The notes under the pieces are model-generated. The model did no database searches and was not told the origin of the DNA. It was given only the letters and a program-made list of their open reading frames with translations. Below, one piece after another: positions 10,252-19,497 of a stretch of 31,631 nucleotides of DNA. Source of the DNA: Nemertoderma westbladi (Eukaryota > Xenacoelomorpha > Nemertodermatida > Nemertodermatidae); NCBI GenBank assembly GCA_032718475.1, contig JAUCBJ010000766.1, forward strand, positions 1 to 31,631, read 5' to 3'. The position numbers and the translations under genes were made by a program. How positions within the stretch are numbered: position 1 is the first letter of the stretch; each line of letters starts with the position of its first letter.

Positions 10252-11547
10252 TTAATTTGACTTAGTCCTTAACTTAATAAACTTTTCCCAGGCCTGATCC
10301 ATATTACCATTACTTGCATCTACAATCATTGTTATATCTCTAAGAACTACTATATTTATGTGACCTAATATATCACATAGCAACGTGTCATTTAGAGACA
10401 AAGTTATTCCAGTCGTCAAAGACAAACATTTCTTGCGCATATCTTCATTAAGAGTTCGTAATTCATCTACATCGTCTTGCATTTGTTTTGCCCCGTAATT
10501 TCCTATTGTTTCCCATAATGTCTTATTAATTAGTTGATACAACATCCAATCACCTAGATTTATCTCTCGTATTCTATCTTTCATTTTCTCATCAATTTCA
10601 TCGCCTTTACGTGGGTTAACATTTCTAATCTTATAAATTACATCTGGTATCTCCCAGCAAAGAAGTTCTTTCATAATAATTAAAGACTCATCGAAATGTT
10701 CTAGAACTATAATAAAGTCAAATTCTTTGGAAATCTCGTTAATAACTTTCTGTATCTCAGTTACATCGCTATTATTCTGTAAGATATATCCAAACTCGTA
10801 CAACATTGGGTTTACGAAAGCCCTTCCATTGAATTTTACTGTTTCTGGGTGTTCCAAATAGTTACTGAGAATAGTTTCCTTTGTCGGTGGAATTGATGTC
10901 TTAAAAAGGTGGTATATAACAGATTTTTTGTTGTAATATCTAAAATACGAAGGAATTAAAGTGGCTGGGTCTCTTATGCTGGAAATATACTTTGTGTCAG
11001 CCGGCATAATATCTCGGATGGTGTGACTGTAGCGGCAATGGAGGAAAGACACATTGGGATGCTGTGTGTTGATATTCAGGTCTGTATCCCATCTGTAGTT
11101 CCAATCGGGGTACGGCACACTATCCATCCACCGCATAGTGGGAACGGCGGGTTTCAGTTTGTGTTTCATGGCGTGGTTTACGAACATTGGGACTGTGGTA
11201 GACGAACCTATTTTGTGCATTTTTAACCAAAATATGTTCATTGTGGGTTCAGCACATTTTGCTTCATGCCTCGCCATGGTTACGGTCGACTGTGATCTCG
11301 TAATTTGATCTTTATTGGTTTCGTAAGCCCCATAATTCGTCGTGTAGTTTGTTGATTTAGAATTTGGTAACAATTGGTATAATATATTTTGTGATACTTT
11401 CTTAACAGGAGCGAATTTATTTTCGTTAAAGAGGAGCCTAGCAATAGCATATAACATCACTATAATTATAATAACGTATTTCACTAACTTATAAGAGCGC
11501 ATTATTTTTGTTTTTATTTTTTTCTTCTCTATAGCTATAAATAACAA
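10252..11547 (-). CDS. Galactose-3-O-sulfotransferase-like Golgi enzyme (GAL3ST family)
   Basis: A 431-codon single-exon frame. Residues 21-40 (LVKYVIIIIVMLYAIARLLF) form one membrane anchor after a short basic N terminus, the type II layout of Golgi sulfotransferases. Met16 gives an even shorter cytosolic tail and could be the true start. The PAPS 5'-phosphosulfate site is LKMHKIGSST (residues 108-117), and the 3'-phosphate site is SSIRDPATLIPSYFRYY (189-205). FDFIIVLEHFDESL and KELLCW (about 276-298) match the conserved EYFDESL and LCW blocks of the family. Five N-glycosylation sequons (N67, N165, N258, N341, N386) are visible. Such enzymes transfer sulfate from PAPS to the 3-OH of galactose on glycolipids or glycoproteins, but the acceptor here cannot be predicted. 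The length fits the family (about 400-490 residues). The gene is intact and convergent with ISWI. Confidence 0.88.
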   Translation of the reverse strand: MLFIAIEKKKIKTKIMRSYKLVKYVIIIIVMLYAIARLLFNENKFAPVKKVSQNILYQLLPNSKSTNYTTNYGAYETNKDQITRSQSTVTMARHEAKCAEPTMNIFWLKMHKIGSSTTVPMFVNHAMKHKLKPAVPTMRWMDSVPYPDWNYRWDTDLNINTQHPNVSFLHCRYSHTIRDIMPADTKYISSIRDPATLIPSYFRYYNKKSVIYHLFKTSIPPTKETILSNYLEHPETVKFNGRAFVNPMLYEFGYILQNNSDVTEIQKVINEISKEFDFIIVLEHFDESLIIMKELLCWEIPDVIYKIRNVNPRKGDEIDEKMKDRIREINLGDWMLYQLINKTLWETIGNYGAKQMQDDVDELRTLNEDMRKKCLSLTTGITLSLNDTLLCDILGHINIVVLRDITMIVDASNGNMDQAWEKFIKLRTKSN

Positions 11548-11755
11548 ACAATAGTTTAAATTAAAATTTACCCAAATCTAATTTTACATGGTCATACAAA
11601 CGTGTATTAATGGCAATTTTTAATTGGAAAAGTTATTACCTGAAACCAAGAACTTCAAAAACATAATATTTATTTAAAATATATACATACTATATTCTAG
11701 AACTCCATGCTCAAACGTTCTAAAAATTTCCCCAAAGGTTGGAACAAAAATGGTG
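11548..11755. other. Upstream region of the sulfotransferase gene
   Basis: AT-rich sequence 5' of the minus-strand sulfotransferase. It should contain its promoter, but I see no clear TATA/initiator pair at a fixed spacing and make no promoter call. Confidence 0.3.
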
Positions 11756-11803
11756 TAGGCGACTCTGAAATTTTTTTTCGAGTTTTCGTTGGTTTCATGT
11801 GAA
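11756..11803 (+). repeat. Dispersed repeat, copy in plus orientation
   Basis: This 48-bp segment, starting TAGGCGACTCTGAAA and ending GTTGGTTTCATGTGAA, is found inverted at 13470-13515 with a few mismatches and a 2-bp length difference. Weaker resemblance extends upstream (AACGTTC and GGAAC). The pair encloses the foldback element at 12343-12715. Confidence 0.75.
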
Positions 11804-11916
11804 AGAGCATGTGAAAAAACCCCAGAGAGCAATTTGACATAAAATAACATTGGCGAGTTATAGCGATTTTAAAACGCACAATTAACAACATCGAAAAATC
11901 AGGCCGTTTCAGAAAA

Positions 11917-11942
11917 CTGCACTAGTGACGTCACTAGTGCAG
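11917..11942. repeat. Perfect 26-bp palindrome with a CRE core
   Basis: The left half CTGCACTAGTGAC is followed at once by its exact reverse complement, with no spacer. The centre reads TGACGTCA, the full cAMP-response-element/ATF consensus, and each arm carries ACTAGT. It stands in AT-rich non-coding DNA about 370 bp upstream of the sulfotransferase start. Confidence 0.85.
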
Positions 11943-12342
11943 CAGTAAATGTTCATTGGTTACTATACAATATAAATCTCTTAGTAACTAAAATAAATAG
12001 TGTAGCTAATATTTATTTGGTGTGTTGTTGTGTTTTGTTAAGAATACATTATTTGATAGGGGCCTACCATGGCCTACTATATTTATACGGCCTAACAGGT
12101 CACTTGAACAGGCTTCTTTAAAAGAGGCCAGTTTTTTTAACAATATTTTGAGATTTTGATATGGGAAGAGTTCTATAAATTTTCAATTGCACAGCAATTT
12201 GGTCAACGGACGTAATTGAAGTCTCCTCATTAAAGCAAGATACTAAATTTTATGGTGTAGTGTTTTAGGTAGGTTTAGCTAGTAATTTCGACCCTGGTTC
12301 CGACATCCTACTTCCCTCTATAAATATTTTTTAGTAGCTAGT
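11943..12342. other. Non-coding AT-rich stretch
   Basis: No supportable gene or repeat. Nothing further is recognised between the palindrome and the foldback element. Confidence 0.4.
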
Positions 12343-12715
12343 TTTTATTACTATTTGTATAGAAAATGTTCCAGAACATGTTAGCTATTCATTTTTTTTT
12401 TTTAATATGTTCTAGAACAAATATTTTTTGTTCTAGAACATTTTTTTTAAAAAAATCTGGATTCTATTTAAAACGCATGGAATCGTTCTAAAACGTGTTT
12501 AAAATTAATAAAAAAATTAACAATATTTTTTTTCACAATTTTTTTATTGATTTTCAACAAGTTTTAGAACGATTCCATCATGCGTTTTAAACATAATACA
12601 GATTTTTTCTAAAAAAAATTTCTAGAACAAAAAATATTTGTTCTAGAACATATGTTTTTTAAAAATGAAAAGCTAACATGTTCTGGAACATTTAATATAC
12701 AAATAGTAATAGAAA
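12343..12715. mobile_element. Foldback (inverted-repeat) element with six TTCNNGAA sites
   Basis: Two arms of about 150 bp (12343-12494 and 12561-12715) are inverted copies with scattered mismatches, separated by an AT-rich loop of about 66 bp. Outer ends read TATTACTATTTGTAT and its complement. TTCNNGAA boxes occur at 12369, 12410, 12431, 12620, 12641 and 12681, most inside the 12-bp palindrome TGTTCTAGAACA. There is no coding capacity. The form is that of a foldback element or MITE, but I could not identify a target duplication, so the family is unknown. Confidence 0.75.
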
Positions 12716-13469
12716 TGTTTTATTAAGCTTTAAAAAGACTTTAATGAAGAAAACAATATATGCACTTTAAATTAGATTGTTGAATCACACTTTTTCGATT
12801 GCAATTATTTTTATACAACTTAAATTATTTAATTACAAATCGCATTGATATTTAAAAATTATTAACAATTCAGTTATAGCTAACTCATCTTTCAGTTAAA
12901 TTCGTCAGCAGTGTCACTGGGGTGGGACACCACCCCCCCCCCCCCCCCCCCCCCCCAGACCAATTTGAGTCGGTGCAAATCACTACTATTTTGTGTTGTA
13001 ACAGAATAACAGTGTAATGACAGTGAAAGAGGGAACAAACTATCATACTGGTATTAGACAGTAGTACTGTAATACTTACGAATGGTGGTAATAGGCCTTT
13101 CTGTATTATCTTTGTTTTAAATAATATTTAATTATTATTTTATTATACTGGTACTACTGACTACTTAATTCAAAAATCGAAACTGTCAATTTGCTAACTA
13201 AATGAAAAGACTACAAAGTAAAATGCAAAACAGTGATAGGCCCTACAGTATATAGGGTGGAGATATAATTAACAATGATTACAGGATAAAAAATAAAAAC
13301 AATAAAAATTATTAAGATGCAAAGACTTAGGTATTAAAGACTTTAAGTCATTGTTACTGATAGCATGTGAAATGGATATTGTTGAAACTATCGAATTGAG
13401 TACAGTAATTAAGAACTGGATTTCTTTTTAAAAACGTAGAATTCAATTCAAATAATTAAAACACATCAA
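12716..13469. other. AT-rich non-coding stretch with a C24 run
   Basis: No coding signal. The only notable feature is the homopolymer at 12933-12956. Short motifs such as TAGGCCT recur but do not form a repeat I can define. Confidence 0.4.
12933..12956 (+). repeat. C24 homopolymer
   Basis: Twenty-four consecutive C preceded by GGACACCA and followed by AGACC. Exact length is prone to sequencing error. Confidence 0.9.
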
Positions 13470-13515
13470 TTCACATGAAACCAACGAATACTCGAAAACA
13501 ATTCCGATTCGCCTA
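13470..13515 (-). repeat. Dispersed repeat, inverted copy
   Basis: Reverse complement of the repeat at 11756-11803, with TTCACATGAAACCAAC as its left end here. The LINE copy at 13559-14401 is inserted about 40 bp beyond it. Confidence 0.75.
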
Positions 13516-13558
13516 TCCCATTCAAAAATGGTGTTCCGAACGTTTTCTTAAAGGTTAC

Positions 13559-14401
13559 TACTACTAGGATCGGCATGCTGCATTGCAGCTGCATTTTTAA
13601 GAATGCTGTGCCGGCTTATCGACAAAATTTCACCGCCACAACTCCCTATCACCCATGACATTTGCTAGATCATCCACATCTTTAAGGCCAGTGTCGTTTA
13701 AGATGCGTCTCAAGAAAGTCATGGGCTGTCCACCATGCTTATTCACTCCATGAGGCTGCCAAAGTACAAGATTATGCACTGGCTGGTCCTCACGGCGAAA
13801 GCAATGTCCTGCAAAGCGGAGGCGATTTTGTTCTAGTGTCAAGCTTGGGGGAACCAATGAGACACCTCCAATGTTATATAGTGTCTGGTTGGAGATGTGT
13901 GCATTGTACTTGACACAATGAACCCGGCGTAGCATTCTTGTGAATGTGCCGTCCAGAGATTTGGTGTCCTCAGCAGTTAGAGCCCAGCATGGACTCCCGT
14001 AGAGGAGTACTGGAACTACTGCTGCTCTAAATAATCGGACCTTAAGTTTCCGATTAATTCTCGGTGACTTTAAAATCCTGGAAAGCCTATTCAAGGCTGC
14101 CCATGCCTTCCCCTTACGTATGCGAAGGTCCTCACCTGACTTTCGGATCCATGATCCCAGGTAACAGAAGTTATCCACATGCTCAAGCATACCATCTTTT
14201 GAGCTTATGCACATCCGATCAGAGACTTGCTGAGGACTTTCAGAGTTAATTGTCAAAATTTTGGTCTTTGAGTTAATAAAAAGACCAACACTAGAAGCAG
14301 CATGTTCTAATGAGCTGAGGAGCCGTTTGGCTCCCTCTAGTGAATTCTGAGAGTACTCCTAAGTCATCAGCAAAGTCTAGATCAGTTAGGTACATTCACT
14401 T
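13559..14401 (-). mobile_element. 5'-truncated LINE fragment, second copy
   Basis: The same LINE family as the fragment at 7888-8442, here in reverse orientation and 843 bp long. An exact 11-bp target duplication TTAAAGGTTAC flanks it (13548-13558 and 14402-14412). The 3' end on the minus strand is CCGATCCTAGTAGTA, so the tail is a short TAG repeat rather than poly-A. With the first copy this defines the 3' terminus of the family and shows 5' truncation at different points. Confidence 0.9.
13630..14392 (-). pseudogene. LINE reverse transcriptase, C-terminal half, frameshifted
   Basis: Read leftwards from about 14392 the frame gives the polymerase motif C segment DLDFADDLGVL, with the catalytic Asp pair encoded within 14363-14374. 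A one-base shift near 14340 then moves the homology to the next frame. That frame stays open from about 14328 to the TGA that ends the frame near 13630, with CYLGSWIRKSGEDLRIR, LFRAAVVPVLLYGSPC and NRLRFAGHCFRRED. The sequence is nearly identical to the first copy where they overlap, but stops right after ELWR, where the other copy reads on (TGA versus TGC). It lacks the endonuclease and most of the polymerase, so it is inactive. Confidence 0.85.
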
Positions 14402-14412
14402 TTAAAGGTTAC

Positions 14413-15399
14413 AAAAGTCGAAGCTACCATTAATCTGTTACTATAGATTTTATTATCCTTTCACATCTCCATTTCGTGTCTGTTTAAATTTGGTGAAATT
14501 AATTTTTGTTTTAATTGATGGTTGTTTGTTTCTTCTTCCTTTTAAATTTTAATTTCACTATCACTTTATTTCAATTTTTCGTGTGAAATTCATTGTTAAG
14601 TTGACATCTACACTCGACCGTTTCCAGCCCTCCTCGCTCAACAGCCCCGGACAAACCACCACACACCCTCCATCGCAACAATGCGTTTGAGTTACATTGA
14701 CTTAGCCACGGATGACAAACCCAATGTATTAAATGAAAATAAATAAGCAAATTAAATTGTAATTAATTTATGTATGAAAAATGGCATGAAATTAAAAGTA
14801 AAGTGATCTTTACTGATAACGAAAACATTAAATAATAAAATGCTGTGGCTCTGATATGACACAATACACTGTTTGTTTAATAATTTAATATCCAATAAGA
14901 TAGGGTTACGCATAGTATTTATTATTAGTATGATGGCTTTGAAGCAATGCATAATTAATAATCTTAAGTGAGGATAAGTAAAGCCATTAAGAAGAGCTAG
15001 TGGGTTATAGTAACTCTCGCATTATTCTGTTGTGGCTGTCGACAGCTGTTTGATATAATAAATTATAATTGTATCCGTTTGGTTTCATTTCAGTTCGACT
15101 TGAATTTATTACAAGTAGTGTATATTAGTATATATTAGTATTATTATATAGTTATATATTAGTATTATTTTATACAAGTAGTGTATATTAACCATGAACC
15201 ATCACGGCCACTCCACTATGATTAATTATACACTCTAAATACTAATTTAGGCAGGACAGTTATTGTTACACCCATAGATAAATGCCACCGGTATATTTAT
15301 AATGTGGCCTATTATTGGTGTTTTAGGTTAATGAGTGGTTTCATATTACAGTATTGTAAATGTCTGTTGGGCACAGCTTTGCAAAGTCGGCAATGAAAC
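14413..15399. other. Non-coding AT-rich stretch
   Basis: No gene supported. A C-rich patch lies at about 14613-14685. A 17-bp direct repeat ACAAGTAGTGTATATTA occurs at about 15111 and 15174 around a TATATTAGTATTA-rich segment. Nothing else is recognised. Confidence 0.4.
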
Positions 15400-15571
15400 C
15401 CAGGTGGGATCGAACTGGTGACCTCTGGGTGGTGATATTAACAGATTGGAGGCCATGAGGACGTAAATTGCGAACATTCAAGGTATCAGATAGTATTTCA
15501 AGGTCTATCTTTTACCTGAGCGGCTATCTGAATGGTCAGAGTGTCAGACTTTCAAGTTCGATCCCACCTGG
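15400..15571. repeat. tRNA-like SINE traces in inverted orientation
   Basis: GTTCGATCCCACCTGG, resembling the tRNA/SINE B box GGTTCGANNCC, occurs at 15556-15571 on plus and exactly inverted at 15400-15415. Upstream of the plus copy, CTGAATGGTCAGAGTGTCAG resembles a tRNA A-box region. There is no complete cloverleaf, so these are more likely pieces of tRNA-derived SINEs than tRNA genes. The 31-bp minisatellite begins about 12 bp after the plus copy. Confidence 0.45.
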
Positions 15572-15582
15572 ACATCATTGAC

Positions 15583-18500
15583 GTATCTGTCATCCTTATG
15601 GTCCGTGTTCAAAGCATTTGTCATTCTTTGGGTCCGTTTGTCAAGTATCTGCCAACATGTGGGTCCGTATGCAAATTATCTGCCAACATTTGGGTCCGTG
15701 TGTAAAGTATCTGCCAACATTTGGGTCCGTGTGTAAAGTATCTGCCAACATTTGGGTCCGTGTGCAAAGTATCTGGAATCCTTTGGGTCCGTGTGCAAAG
15801 TATCTGCCAACATTTGGGTCCGTGTGTAAAGTATCTGCCAACATTTGGGTCCGTGTGCAAAGTATCTGACATCTTTTGGGTCCGTGTGCAAAGTATCTGG
15901 AATCCTTTGGGTCCGTGTGCAAAGTATCTGCCAACATTTGGGTCCGTGTGTAAAGTATCTGCCAACATTTGGGTCCGTGTGTAAAGTATCTGCGAACATT
16001 TGGGTCCGTGTGTAAAGTATCTGCCAACATTTGGGTCCGTGTGCAAAGTATCTGAAATCGTTTGGTCCATGTGCTAAGTATCTGGCATCCTTTGGGTCCG
16101 TGTGCAAAGTATCTGTCAACATTTGGGTCCGTGTGCAAAGTATCTGCCAACATTTGGGTCCGTGTGTAAAGTATCTGCCAACATTTGGGTCCGTGTGCAA
16201 AGTATCTGGAATCCTTTGGGTCCGTGTGCAAAGTATCTGCCAACATTTTGGTCCGTGTGCAAAGTATCTGTATTCGTTTGGTCCGTGTGCAAAGTATCTG
16301 GCATCCTTTGGGTCCGTGTGCAAAGTATCTAACATCCTTTGGGTCCGTGCTCAATGTATCTAACATCCTTTGGGTCCGTGTTCAAAGTATCTAACATCCT
16401 TTGGGTCCGTGTTCAAAGTATCTAACATCCTTTGGGTCCGTGTTCAAAGTATCTGACATTCATTGTGGTCGGTCCGTGTGCAAAGTATATGATATCCTTT
16501 TGGTCCATGTTCAAAGTATCTGACATCCTGTGTGGTCCGTGTTCAAAGTATCTAACATCCTTTGGGTCTGTGTTCAAAGTATCTGCCAACATTTGGGTCC
16601 GTGTTCAAAGTATCTGACATCCTGTGAGGTCCGTGTGCAAAGTATCTGACATCCTTTGGGTCCGTGTTCAAAGTATATGCCAATATTTGGGTCCGTGTTC
16701 AAAGTATCTGACATCCTTCGTGGTCCGTGTGCAAAGCATCTGACATCCTTTGGGTCCGTGTGCAAAGTATCTAACATCCTTTGAGTCCGTGTGCAAAGTA
16801 TCTGACATCCTTTGGGTCCGTGTTCAAAGTATCTAACATCCTTTGGGTTCGTGTTCAAAGTATCTAACATACTTTGGGTCCGTGTTCAAAGTATCTAACA
16901 TCCTTTGGGTCCGTGTTCAAAGTATCTAACATCCTTTTTGAGTCCGTGTGCAAAGTATCTGACATCCTTTGTGGTCCGTGTTCAAAGTATCTAACATCCT
17001 TTGGGTCCGTGTTCAAAGTATCTGACATCCTTTGTGGTCCGTGTGCAAAGCATCTGACATCCTTTGGGTCCGTGTTCAAAGTATCTAACATCCTTTGGGT
17101 CCGTGTTTAAAGTATCTGTCATCCTTTGTGGTCCGTGTTCAAAGTATCTAACATCCTTTTTGAGTCCGTGTGCAAAGTATCTGACATCCTTTGTGGTCCG
17201 TGTTCAAAGTATCTAACATCCTTTGGGTCCGTGTTCAAAGTATCTGACATCCTTTGTGGTCCGTGTTCAAAGTATCTAACATCCTTTTTGAGTCCGTGTG
17301 CAAAGTATCTGACATCCTTTGTGGTCCGTGTTCAAAGTATCTAACATCCTTTGGGTCCGTGTTCAAAGTATCTGACATCCTTTGTGGTCCGTGTGCAAAG
17401 CATCTGACATCATTTGGGTCCGTGTTCAAAGTATCTAACATCCTTTGGGTTCGTGTTCAAAGTATCTGACATCCTTTGTGGTCCGTGTTCAAAGTATCTA
17501 ACATCCTTCGGGTCCGTGTTCAAAGTATCTGACATCCTTTGTGGTCCGTGTGCAAAGCATCTGACATCATTTGGGTCCGTGTTCAAAGTATCTAACATCC
17601 TTTGGGTCCGTGTTCAAAGTATCTAACATCCTTTTTGAGTCCGTGTGCAAAGTATCTGACATCCTTTGTGGTCCGTGTTCAATGTATCTAACATCCTTTG
17701 GGTCCGTGTTCAAAGTATCTGACATCCTTTGTGGTCCGTGTGCAAAGCATCTGACATCATTTGGGTCCGTGTTCAAAGTATCTAACATCCTTTGGGTTCG
17801 TGTTCAAAGTATCTGACATCCTTTGTGGTCCGTGTTCAAAGTATCTAACATCCTTCGGGTCCGTGTTCAAAGTATCTGACATCCTTTGTGGTCCGTGTGC
17901 AAAGCATCTGACATCCTTTGGGTCCGTGTTCAAAGTATCTAACATCCTTTGGGTCCGTGTTCAAAGTATCTAACATCCTTTGTGTCCGTGTGCAAAGCAT
18001 CTGACATCCTTTGTGGTCCGTGTGCAAAGCATCTGACATCCTTTGGGTCCGTGTTCATAGTATCTAACATCCTTTGGGTTCGTGTGCAAAGCATCTGACA
18101 TCCTTTGTGGTCCGTGTGCAAAGCATCTGACATCCTTTGGGTCCGTGTTCAAAGTATCTAACATCCTTTGGGTCCGTGTTTAAAGTATCGGACATCCTTT
18201 GTGGTCCGTGTGCAAAGCATCTGACATCCTTTGGGTCCGTGTTCAAAGTATCTAACATCCTTTGGGTCCGTGTTCAAAGTATCTAACATCCTTTGGGTCC
18301 GTGTTCAAAGTATCTGACATCCTTTGTGGTCCGTGTGCAAAGTATCTGACATCCTTTGTGGTCCGTGTGCAAAGCATCTGACATCCTTTGGGTCCGTGTT
18401 CAAAGTATCTAACATCCTTTGGGTCCGTGTTCAAAGTATCTAACATCCTTTGGGTCCGTGTTCAAAGTATCTGACATCCTTTGGGTCCGTGTTCAAAGTA

Positions 18501-19108
18501 TCTAACATCCTTTGGGTCCGTGTTCAAAGTATCTAACATCCTTTGGGTCCGTGTTCAAAGTATCTGACATCCTTTGTGGTCCGTGTGCAAAGCATCTGAC
18601 ATCCTTTGGGTCCGTGTTCAAAGTATCTAACATCCTTTGGGTCCGTGTTTAAAGTATCTGTCATCCTTTGTGGTCCGTGTGCAAAGCATCTGACATCCTT
18701 TGGGTCCGTGTTCAAAGTATCTAACATCCTTTGGGTCCGCGTTTAAAGTATCTGACATCCTTTGTGGTCCGTGTGCAAAGCATCTGACATCCTTTGGGTC
18801 CGTGTTCAAAGTATCTAACATCCTTTGGGTCCGTGTTCAAAGTATCTAACATCCTTTGGGTCCGTGTTCAAAGTATCTAACATCCTTTGGGTCCGTGTTC
18901 AAAGTATCTAACATACTTTGGGTCCGTGTTCAAAGTATCTAACATCCTTTGGGTCCGTGTTCAAAGTATCTAACATCCTTTGGGTCCGTGTTCAAAGTAT
19001 CTAACATCCTTTGGGTCCGTGTTCAAAGTATCTAACATCCTTTGGGTCCGTGTTCAAAGTATCTAACATCCTTTGGGTCCGTGTTCAAAGTATCTAACAT
19101 CCTTTGGG
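15583..19108 (+). repeat. 31-bp minisatellite array, left part
   Basis: About 112 copies of a 31-bp unit. The early form (15640-16330) reads GGGTCCGTGTGTAAAGTATCTGCCAACATTT. The later form (16330-19108) has GTGTTCAAAGTATCTAACATCC in the matching part. Some units are 32 bp through TTTGTGG in place of TTTGGG. Units become degenerate at the left edge and very uniform near 18800-19108. Higher-order periods are visible: 94 bp (32+31+31) repeatedly in 17850-18850, and 347 bp between near-identical blocks at 17414-17626 and 17761-17973. Frames on both strands stay open over short distances only because the unit has few stops. Not coding. Confidence 0.97.
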
Positions 19109-19329
19109 TGTTAATCTAAAGATGACCAGATACTGTTGTACCGGTAGGTGGTGGTTGGTAGTATGCTCTGTAGGCCTATCGTTATTGACTGCTGTATTAT
19201 AATATAGTAGCGTATGTTTGGTGGTGTGTAAATTGAGTTTACTGTCCCGGTTCTGCATACCGGTATCTTAACTAACTGCCACATATATATATATATTATT
19301 ATTATATTTCTCGATATTGATGATTAACA
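19109..19329 (+). repeat. 5' LTR of the copia element
   Basis: Starts TGTTAATC and ends GATTAACA, so TG...CA termini within a short inverted repeat. It contains a TATTATAATATAG stretch that could act as a promoter element and an AT dinucleotide run near its end. Confidence 0.95.
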
Positions 19330-19331
19330 AT

Positions 19332-19343
19332 TGGTAGCAGAGC
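19332..19343 (+). other. Primer-binding site (initiator tRNA-Met type)
   Basis: TGGTAGCAGAGC begins two bases after the 5' LTR and is complementary to the 3' end of animal initiator tRNA-Met (CTCTGCTACCA), matching 11 of 12 positions. This primer is usual for copia elements. Confidence 0.8.
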
Positions 19344-19497
19344 GTTGTGAATTTATATTTGCGTAGCAAGCGAAGAAATTAATGCGAAGTAGTTAATTAA
19401 AGGGATAATTTAGCAAGCGACAATTTACGATAATTTGTGTCAGAGGTTAGTGTTTTAGTTGTTTAATTTCAGCGTTTAGTGTTTAGTACATGCAGTC

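Noticed and set aside
11697-11891. A 64-codon minus frame and a similar 66-codon frame at 14752-14952
   Set aside because: Short, AT-rich, no recognisable domain, and the first overlaps a dispersed repeat.
15520-15575. A possible tRNA gene
   Set aside because: B-box-like and A-box-like pieces are present but no acceptor stem or cloverleaf can be drawn, so SINE remnants fit better.
15618-18821. Many 60-240-codon frames on both strands of the 31-bp array
   Set aside because: They are translations of the repeat unit in different phases, overlapping on both strands, with no unique N or C terminus.
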